A stretch of DNA of 64,000 bases from assembly GCA_022414725.1 (NCBI GenBank), contig CM039463.1, positions 90,120,585 to 90,184,584 of the forward strand, read 5' to 3'. The notes under the pieces are model-generated. The model was not told the DNA's origin. It saw only the letters and a list, made by a program, of their open reading frames with translations, and ran no database searches. The translations under genes and the position numbers were made by a program. Position 1 is the first letter of the stretch. The number at the start of each line of letters is the position of its first letter. Source of the stretch: Microglena sp. YARC. Taxonomy: Eukaryota; Chlorophyta; Chlorophyceae; Chlamydomonadales; Chlamydomonadaceae. Positions 41,776 through 54,734 of the stretch are shown piece by piece.

Positions 41776-41910
41776 GAATGCTATGTTCCAGAGCGCGGCA
41801 GAGAGGAATGCCTAGAAGTTTAACTAGCTTTTGTACCGCTGTTTGATGCGCACTAGCTCTGTAACGCTGATTCGCTCCAGATTTTCCCTGTCCCACATTG
41901 CCCACTGTCC

Positions 41911-42098
41911 CCCGAATCTTAGGCGAATTGTTGGTACTGCATGATCATTTGAGAGAAAGACGACAGAACGCCCACAAAAACAAATAGCCCGGGCCATCGC
42001 TAGACAGTCGCGGAATTTACCTACCCTTCTTTTGCATTTTTTGGAATTTTCTATATACTCGGGAAAGATGCCGTCGTGCCGCTAGTGCCATACTTACT
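41911..42098 (-). repeat. right terminal inverted repeat
   Basis: Reverse complement of 28791-28979, ending ...CCATACTTACT at 42098. Directly inside it, CCCTGTCCCACATTGCCCAC (41887-41906) is shared with the integrase-side end of the second element (57602-57622) but not with the left end of this copy. Confidence 0.95.
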
Positions 42099-42104
42099 TA
42101 TATA
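42099..42104. repeat. 6-bp target duplication (right)
   Basis: TATATA, same as 28785-28790. Confidence 0.7.
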
Positions 42105-42747
42105 TATGAGGCAGATATGGAGTGTGTGTGCTTGTGGGTGCGTGTAGGAGGGTGGGGGGGTGGGGGGTGGGGGTGGGGGTGGGGGTGAGACTGGGGAGAG
42201 GGTGGGGGCTGGTGGGATGGCTGGGGTGGGGCTAGGGATGGAGTCAGGAGATATGTCAGGAGAGTAAGGGAGTATGTCTGTGGGCGGGGTACATGGTTGG
42301 GTGGGTGGGTGGGTGGGTGGTGGGGGGGGGGGGGGGTACTGGTGTGTGTTTGTTTGCTTGTCGGTGCACAAGGGAGACCATCGCAAGGGATAGGCGTCCG
42401 TCAATGTTTTGAGTTGCATGCACTGCAGAGAAAAACCGTTTTGCAAACCCAGCCCAAAACAGGTGTGGCCAACGGGAGGGAAGGGGGGAGGGGCGGATAA
42501 TGGTTTGGTGGTGGTGGTGTGTGATTGTGGGGGCTTCAAGTGAAAAACCATTATGTAACCAGCCCTAAATAGGTGCGCCCAAAGGCCTAACGGGCACTGT
42601 ACTATGATTGGGGGGGGGGGGGGGGGGGGGGGGCTTCGTGAGAGTAGGTGTGGCCCACCGGCCACTCGGGCTACCGTACTAGTATATATAATATATATTA
42701 TATATATATATATATATACTATAATATATATATATAATATATATTAT

Positions 42748-42799
<52 letters not shown>

Positions 42800-45700
42800 G
42801 TATATACATATATACTACTATATATATTACTAGTAGTATGCATGTATGCATGTTGTTGTTACAATCCAGGGGTAGGCTAAATAGGCTTAATGCGAATATA
42901 GCAGCAGGTTTTGTTGGCTTTAACAGTATATCCAGTGAAGGTACAGCCAAATAAGCCCAATAGACTTTCCCAACCTCAATATTGGTAAGGACTGTGATGC
43001 AAAACAAGCATTGGTGGACTGAACCCCAAACAAATCAAAACAACAGAACACTGAAACCCATGAGCAATGGCCATCATCCACAGACGCAGACACACTCAAT
43101 GTCTGTTAACATATGATCAGATGGATTGAAATGCACTTGCTTACATCAATCAGCCCTGTTCATACTTCTGGGGGGGGGGGGGGCTTTCCCAACTATCCTC
43201 TCTTAATCAACAAATAAGCTAGTTACTTACAACACTGCATCATGCTTGCGGATATGAATAGTTTGGAGTATCTTCCTCTGCACCCTTACACACCCCTTAA
43301 CCAATCCAATAAACTTCCCAGCCACCAACCAACACAAATCTCCCACCAACATGTAAGGAACAATTGTTTAAAGTTTTCTTGGAAAGTAGCAAGAAGAATA
43401 GGATGATGTCATCTCAAGTTTTACAGCTGGGCTGGTCCATTCAGCCGCACTAAAGCAGACACGATTAGCAATGGCCCATCATCTGTTATTGCCATTTAGG
43501 GGGCTGATTGATTTTGGATTTGGGTTTTACAAAACACCAAGAAGTTCGAATTCTGTTACCTTGAACTTTTTGAAGAATTCCGCCTACCCGCTCTGGGTTT
43601 AAGATAGGATTTGGCACACATCGTATAATTTGACCCCCAAATGGCACATATTCTTGTGTTATAGGAGTCTCATGCAAGTAGGAAACGCAATACCAAGTTG
43701 CAGAGCACTAGTTTGCACCTCCCAGCAGATTCTACCCAGCTAGTGGATTTTTTGTAGAAGTTGAGAAGGTCACCCATTTGACATACTACAAGCACCATGC
43801 CAGCCATTTCCAGCCCTTACAGGCTGACGTACCGACCCGCAGTCGGAAACGAGAGCAGAATCACGCAGTTTCTGACAATTCAACTTCAGGTACACCGCAA
43901 AATATGATGGATGGGCACAATTGATTGCGATTCTGATCGATTTCCCTGGATCGATCTGTGCTCTGTTGAGAGCATCGGCGGCAGTCACTTTACGTACGAT
44001 CGTGTACCATCGGACTTCCGGGCAGCTTTCGCACAGGCCTCATACCCTAACCACGGTCAGGATGCGAAAATACGATGTTAACTATGGGAATTGCTTTGCG
44101 TTTGACTTTTAGGTCTCGGAGACTTCTCGAAAAAAACTTTCACAAATAACCAGTTCTTGGCCTGGGCAATGTAACAACAGCTTTACGGCGTTATTTTCTT
44201 CTCTTTTCCTGATTCTTAGGGGGCTGCGCGTTATAAGAGCTTTGTTTTCAGGGGAAAAGAGGCCGGCACGATCTGGGGGCGGAGGATGCCCCAATCGTGT
44301 CTGTCTTCGAAGTGTTCGCGCCACGGCACCTCCGCTGGTGCATATATTTCATTACCCCCCCGGACCGGGTGGAACTTGGCTTTAGCCCCAAAGCTAAGAA
44401 GCGAAAACAAGTTTGAATTTGAAAATTCAGGGAAAGTCCAAGTAGCTGTTTTACTCTAATCAGCTTCGGAATTCCGTCCTATCAGGCACTGCTACCACTC
44501 ACCCACGCTTGCCGGATTATGATGTAACAGTCCGTGGTCCGTAGTTGCCGAAATCAGCAGCCAGAACTCCTGGGCCGATGAGCAAGCTTTCGATGTGCGA
44601 CCGCAAGGCGCTCCACAGTCAAAACACTGCCCGGCAAAAGGCTCCCGCATCGAAGCCTCCTGGAATAGAGCCCCCACCAGCGGCACCTGGTACCTTTCTA
44701 GCCCTGGGGGGTGCTGCATGAACGGGCACTTTTGGGCGACTTGCCTTGGAATGGATGCATTCAGAGCTGCCAGTCAGGCAGCCATCAGAACGCATCGAAC
44801 GAGGCATGATGACCTAACTGCGGAATAGGTAGGTAGATATGCATGGTAAGCATGGTAAGAAGATCAGGACCTGATACTTTAAGCATACAAAGTACTGGTA
44901 CTTTTTGTCCTGCGACGCGCTAGCCGGACCCCGCGTCACTGCATGGTTGGAATAACGACGCATGATATGCTCCGGCCTAAAAAATCAAGAAGTTCAGACC
45001 TGAATCGCCTTAAATACCTGGACTTATTTGTGTCTGCACGCCAGTGACCGGGAACCCAATGCGTCACTAAGAGTCACATTGCGGATAATGAATGCTCATC
45101 AAAATAGCAGGAATTGCCCTCAACCAAAGCCAACGTATACTAGAGCGCTGAAATACAGGCAAGGGATTTGGGCGCGCCAGGCTGTGTGCTGAAATCGGGG
45201 GGGCCGGGCGCGATAGGCAATCAGAGCCGCAATATAATGTATGGGGGAGGTGATCGCGCCAGTTGGTGGTGATATCGGCGGCGCCCGCGCACCTAGAAGC
45301 GAGTACATAGAGCGAACGCAGAACATAAGTGGGGCTTGGGGGGGCGGGGGTGGGGCGCGGGTGGGTGTGTGGTGTGTGGTAGGGGGAGGGGGATTCAGCG
45401 AATTCAGTGGTATTCAGTACAATTTCATAATGCGTGTCGCCTGCAAACGCAAAAAAAATGGCGCGAGAGCGATCGCACGGAACGACAGGTGGCAACGGAA
45501 AGGCGAGATAGTTACGAGACCTTTGGCTGACGTGCTCAGGCTTCATCGCGGCCGAAGACGGAATGTGGTCGGTCGGTCGGACGGACAAAGGGTAAACCAA
45601 AGGGGGGCTCCGCCAAAAAAATATCTGTGCGGCGCGATGCTCCACCCCTAACTACCCAAGCATCTGAAATCCGGTAAACATGAAGTAGCAGGCACCACGC

Positions 45701-48144
45701 GATGCTTCAGCCAAGCATCTGACAGACGTAAACACTAATGTACATGCTATGCGCGATGGTCCAACCCAAGCATGCTGAAATCCGGGGCTTATGCAAAAAT
45801 CACTGCCGATCACTGCCAGAGACTGACCTAGCAAGAAAAAAAAAGCCGCGCTTGATTGACGTTCGTAGTAGAAAGATAGAATATCCGTAGAAAAGGGGAT
45901 GGGGGAGCTCCCCTACTAGTCCCCACACTTGGTTGTCACTTGAAATAGCTCTGATTGCAATCCGCTGACGACCGGGATATACGAGCTTGCCGGCGGGGTT
46001 GTGGGGATTCGCCCAACAGGTTGTATCAATGTCAACCAATGTCTGGCCACGGCTCCGGGATTCGCACTTTTTTAGTGCGTTTTTATAGTACGTTTTAAGT
46101 GCCTGCCCGAAAAAGTAAAAGATTGACTGACTGACTGACTTGACTTGACTGACTGACTGACTGACTGAGCTGACTGACTGACTGAGCTGACTGAAACTGA
46201 CTGACTGACTGACTGACTGAACTGACTGACTGGACTGACTGACTGACTGACTGACTGACTGACTGACTGACTGACTGATAAGGTATTAAAAAAAAAGTAA
46301 GTAACTAAGATTTCCTTCCCGGCAGCGAGGCATCGAAGCTGGAGCGAAAGCGAAGGTTGCAGCCGAAGATTCGGGCCATGCGGACTTGCGCGAATTTCGG
46401 CAACAGGAGCGTCAGTTCAGAACAAGTCATGCTTGTACAAAATCAACTGTGCGTGCCTATGTTTTCATCCAGCTTTCATATATCACCTATTAAGAGCTTT
46501 CGCCAATGAACTTTGGCTTGCTATTTTCCCAGCTGGCTTTCAGATATCATCTATTAAGAACTTTGCAAGCTACCGTTCGTCTGGGCCGTTGATGCTGCGC
46601 GCAAGGCTGCGCTAGCGAGCACAGGGCTACGGGTAACCGCTACACACAGTTTCTTGACAACTCTGGAGGTGAGGGCTCGTCATCCGTTGTAGAAGCGCTT
46701 TCGAGCAGCTCGCCTGCTAACCCCCATCTCGCCTGTCTCCATACTTGAGGCACCCTAGCGTGACCAGTAACTGGATCAATCACCAGCACCACCCCCATCA
46801 AGCTCTCTCTCTCTCTTTTGAATCTTAGACCAACATCACAACATCAAGACGAACAGGGCAATGCGCATTGAGTCTTTTGAATATGTGTGCGCAATCGCCT
46901 GAACTGAACTGAATTGCCAAGTCAACGGTGAACGAATTCGAAAGAAGTGCCTCGCTAGCGCGAAGGAATCCAAGAGTGAGGCTCGCTACCGGTCTACTCA
47001 GGCGTTCGATGTGTGCGCGGGACAAGATTCGGTCTGTATCGTACGACGCACCTATGCCCATAGATTAGATCCGAAATATTAGACAGGGCAAAATTACTGA
47101 AAATGTATAGATGAAACGCCAAACACAGTTTCTGATCGAAGTGATGCTATGACACAACGCACCAAACGTCACATATTTACCGCCCTCAATGTAAGGGAGA
47201 GAACTCAACTGCCACACAGGTTATACCGGCATGAGGAGCCTAAACCCTACGTCAGCCGCTGCCACCCTTCTTTCAGATGCCATTACTAAGCAGGTGCCAG
47301 GGTGTTTAACTACCCTGTTAGCATGCTCAAAAAGTCAACACCTACATGCTCAACTAGTAGTTAAACACCCGACCCACGTGTAACAGGAACTCTTATATCT
47401 ATCTCGTGCAGCTCTCCACAACACATTCAGTATATCTTAAGTAAGCGCGATTCATCACGAGCAAAACGATCACGTGCATGCTCGCCGATCAATCTTTACC
47501 GTATATAGAGCATCTCTCTCTTCGACCTCTCTGTATTACAATACAATTACGGCAACGACTGACGTCTAGCACGATCTACAACCTAGATCCTTGAAATTTA
47601 AGTCTACCGCAATATATGCTACAATTGATAGATGACAGGCACCGTGGCGTGTAAATGCAGAGAGGGAGGCTTTGTGATTTCATTTTCCGCACTGCCTTTT
47701 ACAATTTTTCACGAGCACAATGAAGCAGTTCCAATCCTCAACATGGCATGAGCTCAGGAGCTAATGTTTCCGTGGTCAGTAGGAACGCGTACAGCGCTTG
47801 GTGCAATGTTCGTTTGGATCGAGAGCAGCTTTGGCCGGCAAGGCCTGCGGCCGATAAAGGACAATAATAAATAAATGCAACCCACCCACAAAGCCACGAA
47901 CTACGGAAACGCGAACAAGCGCCTGTGAGGGCACATGCACACAAATAAAGGTAGGGCGCCTGCGTAAATACCCTTAGTGCAAACTTCCTCTTTATGAAGT
48001 GGCAACTAACGCTATTTGACAGAACCCTTAGTGCCGCTGGTTTGTGTCGAGAGACTACACTCACACTACTGACGGTTAATTCCTTTCCCAACTTTAAACT
48101 TCTACTTGGGCCGAGAGGCGATCGCTTGCTGCCCAATTGTAANN
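42105..48144. other. non-coding region between element 1 and the gap
   Basis: Contents: G-rich minisatellite (42150-42200), G runs (42325-42336, 42610-42632), a retroposon-like end GGCCACTCGGGCTACCGTACTAG at 42659 followed by (TA)n to 42835, the reversed CCTATTTGGCCTACCCC-type end at 42842-42960, CpG-richer sequence at 44.9-45.7 kb, a (TGAC)n microsatellite at 46122-46280, and an imperfect hairpin at 47303-47371 (GGTGTTTAACTAC ... GTAGTTAAACACC). No ORF has a recognisable domain. KatG 5' exons were looked for here and not found. Confidence 0.55.
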
Positions 48145-49142
48145 NNNNNNNNNNNNNNNNNNNNNNNNNNNNNNNNNNNNNNNNNNNNNNNNNNNNNNNN
48201 NNNNNNNNNNNNNNNNNNNNNNNNNNNNNNNNNNNNNNNNNNNNNNNNNNNNNNNNNNNNNNNNNNNNNNNNNNNNNNNNNNNNNNNNNNNNNNNNNNNN
48301 NNNNNNNNNNNNNNNNNNNNNNNNNNNNNNNNNNNNNNNNNNNNNNNNNNNNNNNNNNNNNNNNNNNNNNNNNNNNNNNNNNNNNNNNNNNNNNNNNNNN
48401 NNNNNNNNNNNNNNNNNNNNNNNNNNNNNNNNNNNNNNNNNNNNNNNNNNNNNNNNNNNNNNNNNNNNNNNNNNNNNNNNNNNNNNNNNNNNNNNNNNNN
48501 NNNNNNNNNNNNNNNNNNNNNNNNNNNNNNNNNNNNNNNNNNNNNNNNNNNNNNNNNNNNNNNNNNNNNNNNNNNNNNNNNNNNNNNNNNNNNNNNNNNN
48601 NNNNNNNNNNNNNNNNNNNNNNNNNNNNNNNNNNNNNNNNNNNNNNNNNNNNNNNNNNNNNNNNNNNNNNNNNNNNNNNNNNNNNNNNNNNNNNNNNNNN
48701 NNNNNNNNNNNNNNNNNNNNNNNNNNNNNNNNNNNNNNNNNNNNNNNNNNNNNNNNNNNNNNNNNNNNNNNNNNNNNNNNNNNNNNNNNNNNNNNNNNNN
48801 NNNNNNNNNNNNNNNNNNNNNNNNNNNNNNNNNNNNNNNNNNNNNNNNNNNNNNNNNNNNNNNNNNNNNNNNNNNNNNNNNNNNNNNNNNNNNNNNNNNN
48901 NNNNNNNNNNNNNNNNNNNNNNNNNNNNNNNNNNNNNNNNNNNNNNNNNNNNNNNNNNNNNNNNNNNNNNNNNNNNNNNNNNNNNNNNNNNNNNNNNNNN
49001 NNNNNNNNNNNNNNNNNNNNNNNNNNNNNNNNNNNNNNNNNNNNNNNNNNNNNNNNNNNNNNNNNNNNNNNNNNNNNNNNNNNNNNNNNNNNNNNNNNNN
49101 NNNNNNNNNNNNNNNNNNNNNNNNNNNNNNNNNNNNNNNNNN
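48145..49142. other. assembly gap (Ns)
   Basis: 998 consecutive N. The left end of the second element is inside or beyond it, so the late genes of that copy may be hidden here or deleted. True size is unknown. Confidence 1.
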
Positions 49143-49670
49143 ACCTAAAATTTTTGCCTGTCGCAAAATTACTTGGCTGAAAGCTATTGAGAGTCATACC
49201 CAATTAACAAAATGCAATAATCTTGCGCAGACCTGGTGGGATAGCTGAAAACCATCACCGCTTGAGTTTGGACCCATCTTACTTCTTGTCTGTGCAAATC
49301 TGCACCAAGGAGTATCAGCAATAATATTAAAAACGCGATTTATATGAGGCGAACCCTCCTATCACTCTGCCCATTTCACTTTAATCCTATCACCGAGTGG
49401 AGTGGATAGAGGAGGTGAGAGTGTGTACTTTCAGTGTTACCTTGGCATGCCCCCAGTATCTGTGATGCTTGAAAACTCATTTATCAGGCTATCAGTTATC
49501 TATCAAAGTGTTGGAAGTCATGTCGACTTGTTTGATCACCACCATTGTTGGTTGCAGAAGTTACTATTAAGGGTTTGGACAGCCGTTTTAAGTCTGCTCG
49601 ACTATAGTTAGAGATCCGTTTTGTAAGTACTGAGAGGTTTTTCTGGCCGTACTGCAGAACATGAGCTTAT
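49143..49670 (-). pseudogene. remnant of major capsid-like protein 1
   Basis: The reverse complement aligns with 35562-36000 of copy 1, for example GTCGACATG, CCAACACTTTGATAGAT, CACAGATACTGGGGGCATGC and CTCTCAATAGCTTTCAGCC. Many indels and stops break it. The rest of the gene is in or beyond the gap. Confidence 0.8.
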
Positions 49671-49689
49671 ATACTCTATATTTTGATAA

Positions 49690-50240
49690 TTAATTCAAAG
49701 TTTATTTTCAGATAATATAGATATCTATATAATGATTTTGGGTTCTCCGTTTGTCAAGTAGTCTTGTAATCCAGGCTCCATTAGAACGTTCTTGGTATTC
49801 GGTTGCAATTGCAAGCACCTCCCTTTCTAGATTGGCCACTTGAATCTGGCGATGCGTGCCTGAAGTCAAATTCTATCTAGTGACGCCTCAAATCATACCT
49901 GTTTTAGGTTGATTACCTGCATAATGGCATTAGACGGGAGAGGTCGAGAGGAAGGTGGTTAGGTAAGTGGTCTATATACGTCCTTAGTTCTTGAAACACA
50001 TTTATATGTGGTGCCAGTGTTTTGTTGGAGTCATAGGCAGCCCATTCGCAGAATCTGCAAGCTGTTCTACAGCAGATACCCCATTTACAGCCTTGAGCTA
50101 TCATATTTTGAGCGGTTTGTTTTGGATCTCTATTACATATGCATTAAGGGTTGAATTCCATAATTCGAGGGAGTGTTCCTATCAGCAGGTAATTTAACAT
50201 TAATTGTCTGTTGCTCTTTGGTTTGTAGGTATTCCTCTTT
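49690..50240 (-). pseudogene. remnant of the 35072-35530 gene
   Basis: The reverse complement matches copy 1 from AATGTTAAATTACCTGCTGA to TATATAGATATCTATA, with frame-breaking indels. Upstream of it CAAAAACAAAAACAAA is conserved, but the 25-bp array that follows in copy 1 is absent. Confidence 0.8.
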
Positions 50241-50708
50241 GTTTGATTGTAATTTGTTTTTGTTTTTGTTTTTGTTTTCCACATTTTTTTCTGGACCTCA
50301 TGGGTTTAATTATGTTATTAAATTTTTTACATGTACAACACCTCTCGTATATATCTTGCTCAGCCCAGAGACACCAAAACAAGATCCACCAACAGTTTTC
50401 AGAGACGTATAACGCCACTATAACAAGCCCACCTTATTTTCAGGGTCTTACAATTGGATCTTACAGGACCAATTGAATGTACAAAAACGCTTTTGTTGCT
50501 ATTGGCCCGGAGTGAAGTGAGTCGTTCTTGAAACTACCCAACGCAGACTTGGAGCCATGGGCCTTGGTTTTGATTTCACTTTTTGCAGACACAGGGCACA
50601 GAGTCGGAGATTAATGGTGGAGCATATCTTTCTTGAGCGATGGGAGGTAGTGAATATTCAATTTCCTCTTCGAATTATGACCAAGCTAGGATTGACCAGA
50701 CGGCGATC

Positions 50709-50922
<214 letters not shown>

Positions 50923-51299
50923 TTACCATTAACCTTTCTGACAAGTTCATATAAAAATCATATTTGAAATACCTCAACCCTGAGGCAGTCATTTGAAGGC
51001 CACTAAAATCTTTGCAGCCCGGCCAAATTAACACGTTCAAGGGAATGCCTAAAAATGCAGTTGGAAATTGGGCTGTAGCCCAAGAAGTGATAGGCGTTTG
51101 TCCAGAAAAGCTGTGAGATTCCTAGACTCAGAGAAAGAGAGATTGTGTCTCAATTACAACTTACCTTGTACCACATCAATTGGTGCAATAAGGGCTTTAT
51201 CAGTCGAGGTTGATGAACCTAAAGAAATTGAATACTTAAGGATTCTAATATATTATACAGTATAAGATTGACTGACCAGCTCAACAACCCAGCCGATTA

Positions 51300-53830
51300 A
51301 CACCGGGTTTTTCAATACCAACTCACTTGATGCACAAAACGGAAAATGGCGGAGGATCCAGAGTATAGAATTCATGTAAAACAATATGCTCGCCATGCAA
51401 TGGTAGAAGATTATCAGATCAGCATGATTGTGTACAGGAAGCGCCAAACAACATTGAAGATAATGAACGGAACATATCAAAGAAATGACCAGAATGACGT
51501 CACAACGACTGGGACGTTCCGCGGATTTATAAATGCAACATTGAGCGAACGGGTAAGCTAATGTTGAAGGCAGAGTCTGACTGCTCACGTGCATTAACAC
51601 AAAATGAAAATACAATTATTATTTTTTTAAGTTCTTTAAGATTGTTGCTTAAAGATAAATTCCATAGATTAATACTTATAAACAAAAACATATAATGGCA
51701 TCACACAAAACTTTTGGTAAAATTTTTACAGAAGCACATTTGGTAACAGGGGAAAGCTGCCGCGTTAGGATTACAGAGAATATGTGATAGCAAAGGGATT
51801 ACGAAATCACTAGCGGAATTCATCATGTGATGTATAGGTAATCGAAAGGACCATCACGAAGCAAAGGAAAATAAGGATTAAGAGGCAAAAGAAGGTACAA
51901 TATGATATTGGGAAACCGCCTATTTGCAGAAAAAGAAAAAAAAAAGGAGAGGGAGTTAGGAGGAGAGTAAGTACGAGATGAAACGTGTTGTACGAATGAT
52001 GTGGTTATATAGCTTTGACAACAGCTTCCAAAAACAACAAAGAAGCCGGCATTAAACACACCTATGTAAATGCCCATGAGAAATTAACGTCATTTTTCAA
52101 AAAAAAAAAAAAAAAAAAAAAAAAATGCTTGGAATCCCGTCAGAGACTTATCCATCAGGCAAATATCTTGCATATTGGCAGCCTCTCGAAGGCTTCATAA
52201 ATTCACACCATATACAAACATAGATTACTTATGAACTGCTCACAAATCTACAAGGACACACACACACATACAAAATGTTTTCCTGATTTTCATGCTTGAC
52301 TTCATTCACCACATCTTCCAGCGCTGACCCAGATGACACAGGAATAACTGCTAGAAAATCTTTTACAATACAAATTGCTATTCAAATTATTTCTCAAAAC
52401 GAATCAAGCGCCCAAGACATCATAATTCCCTTCAAACACAGAATTGTACAGAAACATGCATACAAGCTGGTGTTGTTTGACAACAAATACTTGAAACGGG
52501 TATATTGACGTTGAGGGAAAGACACACTACGAGTTCTATCAGCAATCCCATACTATTAGATCCTCCCTCCCAATAACATGTGCCTTTCAGGTTTATATCA
52601 ACAATCTCTTGAAGAAATCGTATGACAAGGCAATTACACAAACAATCCTAGGTTTGTGATACACCAGAGCCTACACATCAGAAGCTACGAGTCAATCTCT
52701 GTACAGAGCATTTTTTTTTCAACAAAGACTCTACGAAACACACGATGGAAGACGTTTGTTCACGATATAACTATTTTCTCAATAATGGTTTCTGAAAAAA
52801 AACACACATTCTTTGAGCACTCAGCCACAATCGATAAATAACAGACAAACTCGAGACAATTATCTTGGCAGGACTGTATCACCAGGAAAAATTACATCAC
52901 ATGCTATTGAAACCATAACTAAAGCGTTCACTGGAACGGACATCTCTCTCTCATTTGACAAGGAAAAAAGAATGTCAATGCGTCATCGCTATGACACTGT
53001 ATTGAACATCCATCGTCTTGAATTCCAAGTTACCAAATAGAAGGAATAAAAGACAACACCCTATTCAAAGTAGCAACTCTGTGCGAGGAGATATTTCCAT
53101 TAATCAAGGAAACAAATCCTGCTAAAAATAAAAACAATTGAAATCATTTATAATGGCAACTTGGCACTTATCTTGAAACAATTTGTGGTGTATCGAAGGA
53201 GTTACCCAGCATTACCACGCAAGGAGACTCATAAACAAGTCACTGTCGCATATATTGAACACTGAATCTGTAAGATTCGATCAAGCCCGTATATAGATGA
53301 TGTCATTTCTATGTTTGTTTGTATTGATGACATGGATATTCATTAAAAAAATTTATTCATTCTAGAATCAACTGTCGTTGAAATCTAATCTCTCAACAAA
53401 AAGATACCTTCCACGTACCACTCCTCTTAGTGCAAAAGTATTAAACTCGTATCCGAGTCTATCCCTATATGGTAAACTTGTGTGATCTAATATTCTCTCT
53501 CTCGCAGTACTGTGATGAATTACGTAGGAATAATTTTGATATCAAATCACTAGCTCATGCCTATAGCATGTGAAAATCATTTTGGGGTTTTCCAAAATTG
53601 TCCATCCATGGGATACATTCCAAAGCTTTTTTTTGTTATTTTCACTGTAGTTTGTTTTTTTTTTTTTTTTTTGACTGAAAACAGATCCTATCAACCAGTA
53701 AGTTCTTGTATGTTGTGAAAAAACTAAAGACACCAAAATTTACAGCAAAGAACGTATGCCTCATATACGGTGCGATACAGAATTGTTACAACTGGAATCA
53801 CATGAAACGTCGAATATAGCGTATTGCATT
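51300..53830 (+). pseudogene. decayed ORFs of copy 2, unrecognised
   Basis: Open segments 51346-51561, 52296-52508, 52560-52650, 52656-52841 and 52813-53040 follow one another on the plus strand with frame changes, and probably belong to one or two broken genes. Pieces such as DISLSFDKEKRMSMRHRYD and FQVYINNLLKKSYDKAIT do not match copy 1's N-terminal polymerase ORF by eye. AT-rich. T19 and A26 runs at 53653-53671 and 52100-52125. Confidence 0.4.
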
Positions 53831-53845
53831 ATTTAGAATAGTTCT

Positions 53846-54722
53846 TTATGGGTAAAATGCGAAGAATTGGGAGACGTAGTGGCATCGTTTTTGATGAAAA
53901 ATACGAAGAAAATATCCCACTAAAAACTTCGAAAGGGTATACCCAACAAGTTGTCTGGATTGTTGGGAAAGAAATACAATACCAAAAGACACTCGGCTTG
54001 TATTCACAAAAAAAGATGACGCTTGCAATTACTTGCTAAAAAAAAGAAAAAGCGCAACTCATCTCGTGTGATCTCACTATCCGAAGATTTACACATTGTG
54101 AATTTAACGAAAAAAACAGAACTAACAAGCGGATTTTTACCAATGAGAATAGCTATTGTCAATAGGGCAAGATTTCAAGTAAACGAACTGATAGAAACAT
54201 TGGCTAAATCAAACATCGAGGTTAAAGCCGTCAAAACCGATGCTGTATATGTTTTGAAAGAAGGAAACGATTTCAGTTGCATTGAGCACCTTATTGGAGA
54301 CGGACTGTGTCAATTGAAATGGGAGAACAAATCAATGCCACCAAATGATCCTATTGGTTATGATTTTCGCCCCACATAATAACTCAATAAAAGGAGAAGA
54401 AGGAGGAGGACATTCCTAAACCCACACGAAAAAAAGCTGAAAAGAGATTATCCACTATATGGACGGATGCTCTGAATCCATTAGCCTACAGGCGAATCCC
54501 TTAGGGACGAATCAAAGGCTAGACAAACCCACACGAAAAAAAGCTGGAAAAGAGATAACCCAAAAGCTACCCTCAGATCAATCCAAAATAACGGACCATC
54601 TAACACCGAATCCAAAGAATCAAAATACACCACAAATAGACGTTAGTAAACTCAGTACAAAGGAGATCAAACAATACCTTCAAACCAATCTAGACGAATA
54701 TATATATTGCAATCCCGTGTAA
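53846..54722 (+). pseudogene. PolB C-terminal region and linker, copy 2
   Basis: The segment 54023-54379 reads TKKTELTSGFLPMRIAIVNR, ARFQVNELIET and VKAVKTDAVYV. It is collinear with copy 1 and again has KTD at motif C. It is followed by a Lys/Pro-rich linker (54459-54722) in which a block GACGAATC...CACACGAAAAAAAGCTG is duplicated (54421-54440 and 54528-54547). Broken by frameshifts on both sides. Confidence 0.65.
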
Positions 54723-54734
54723 AATCCAGCAAGC

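Larger units (their letters stand above)
28791..42098. mobile_element. Polinton-like virus / Maverick-type element, copy 1 (13.3 kb)
   Basis: Near-identical inverted ends (28791-28979 and 41911-42098) begin AGTAAGTATGG. Inside are a retroviral-type integrase, PolB, SF1 helicase and HNH domains on the minus strand. Capsid-like proteins, a packaging ATPase, a penton-like protein and a pVI/pX-like peptide are on the plus strand. This gene set defines an integrated Polinton-like virus of a protist. Many genes begin a few bases after a TATATA-like motif. At least eight reading frames are broken, each needing one base fewer, so the copy is either decayed or misread at homopolymers. Confidence 0.92.

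Noticed and set aside
44492..44828. Antisense ORF pair around 44.6 kb with Cys residues
   Set aside because: No splice-compatible extension, repeat or motif supports either strand as coding.
45067..45651. 192-codon minus and 136-codon plus ORFs in CpG-richer DNA
   Set aside because: They overlap antisense, have low-complexity Pro/Gly segments and no recognisable domain.
47994..49248. ORFs of 354-384 codons crossing the gap
   Set aside because: They consist almost wholly of N and are artefacts of the unsequenced gap.
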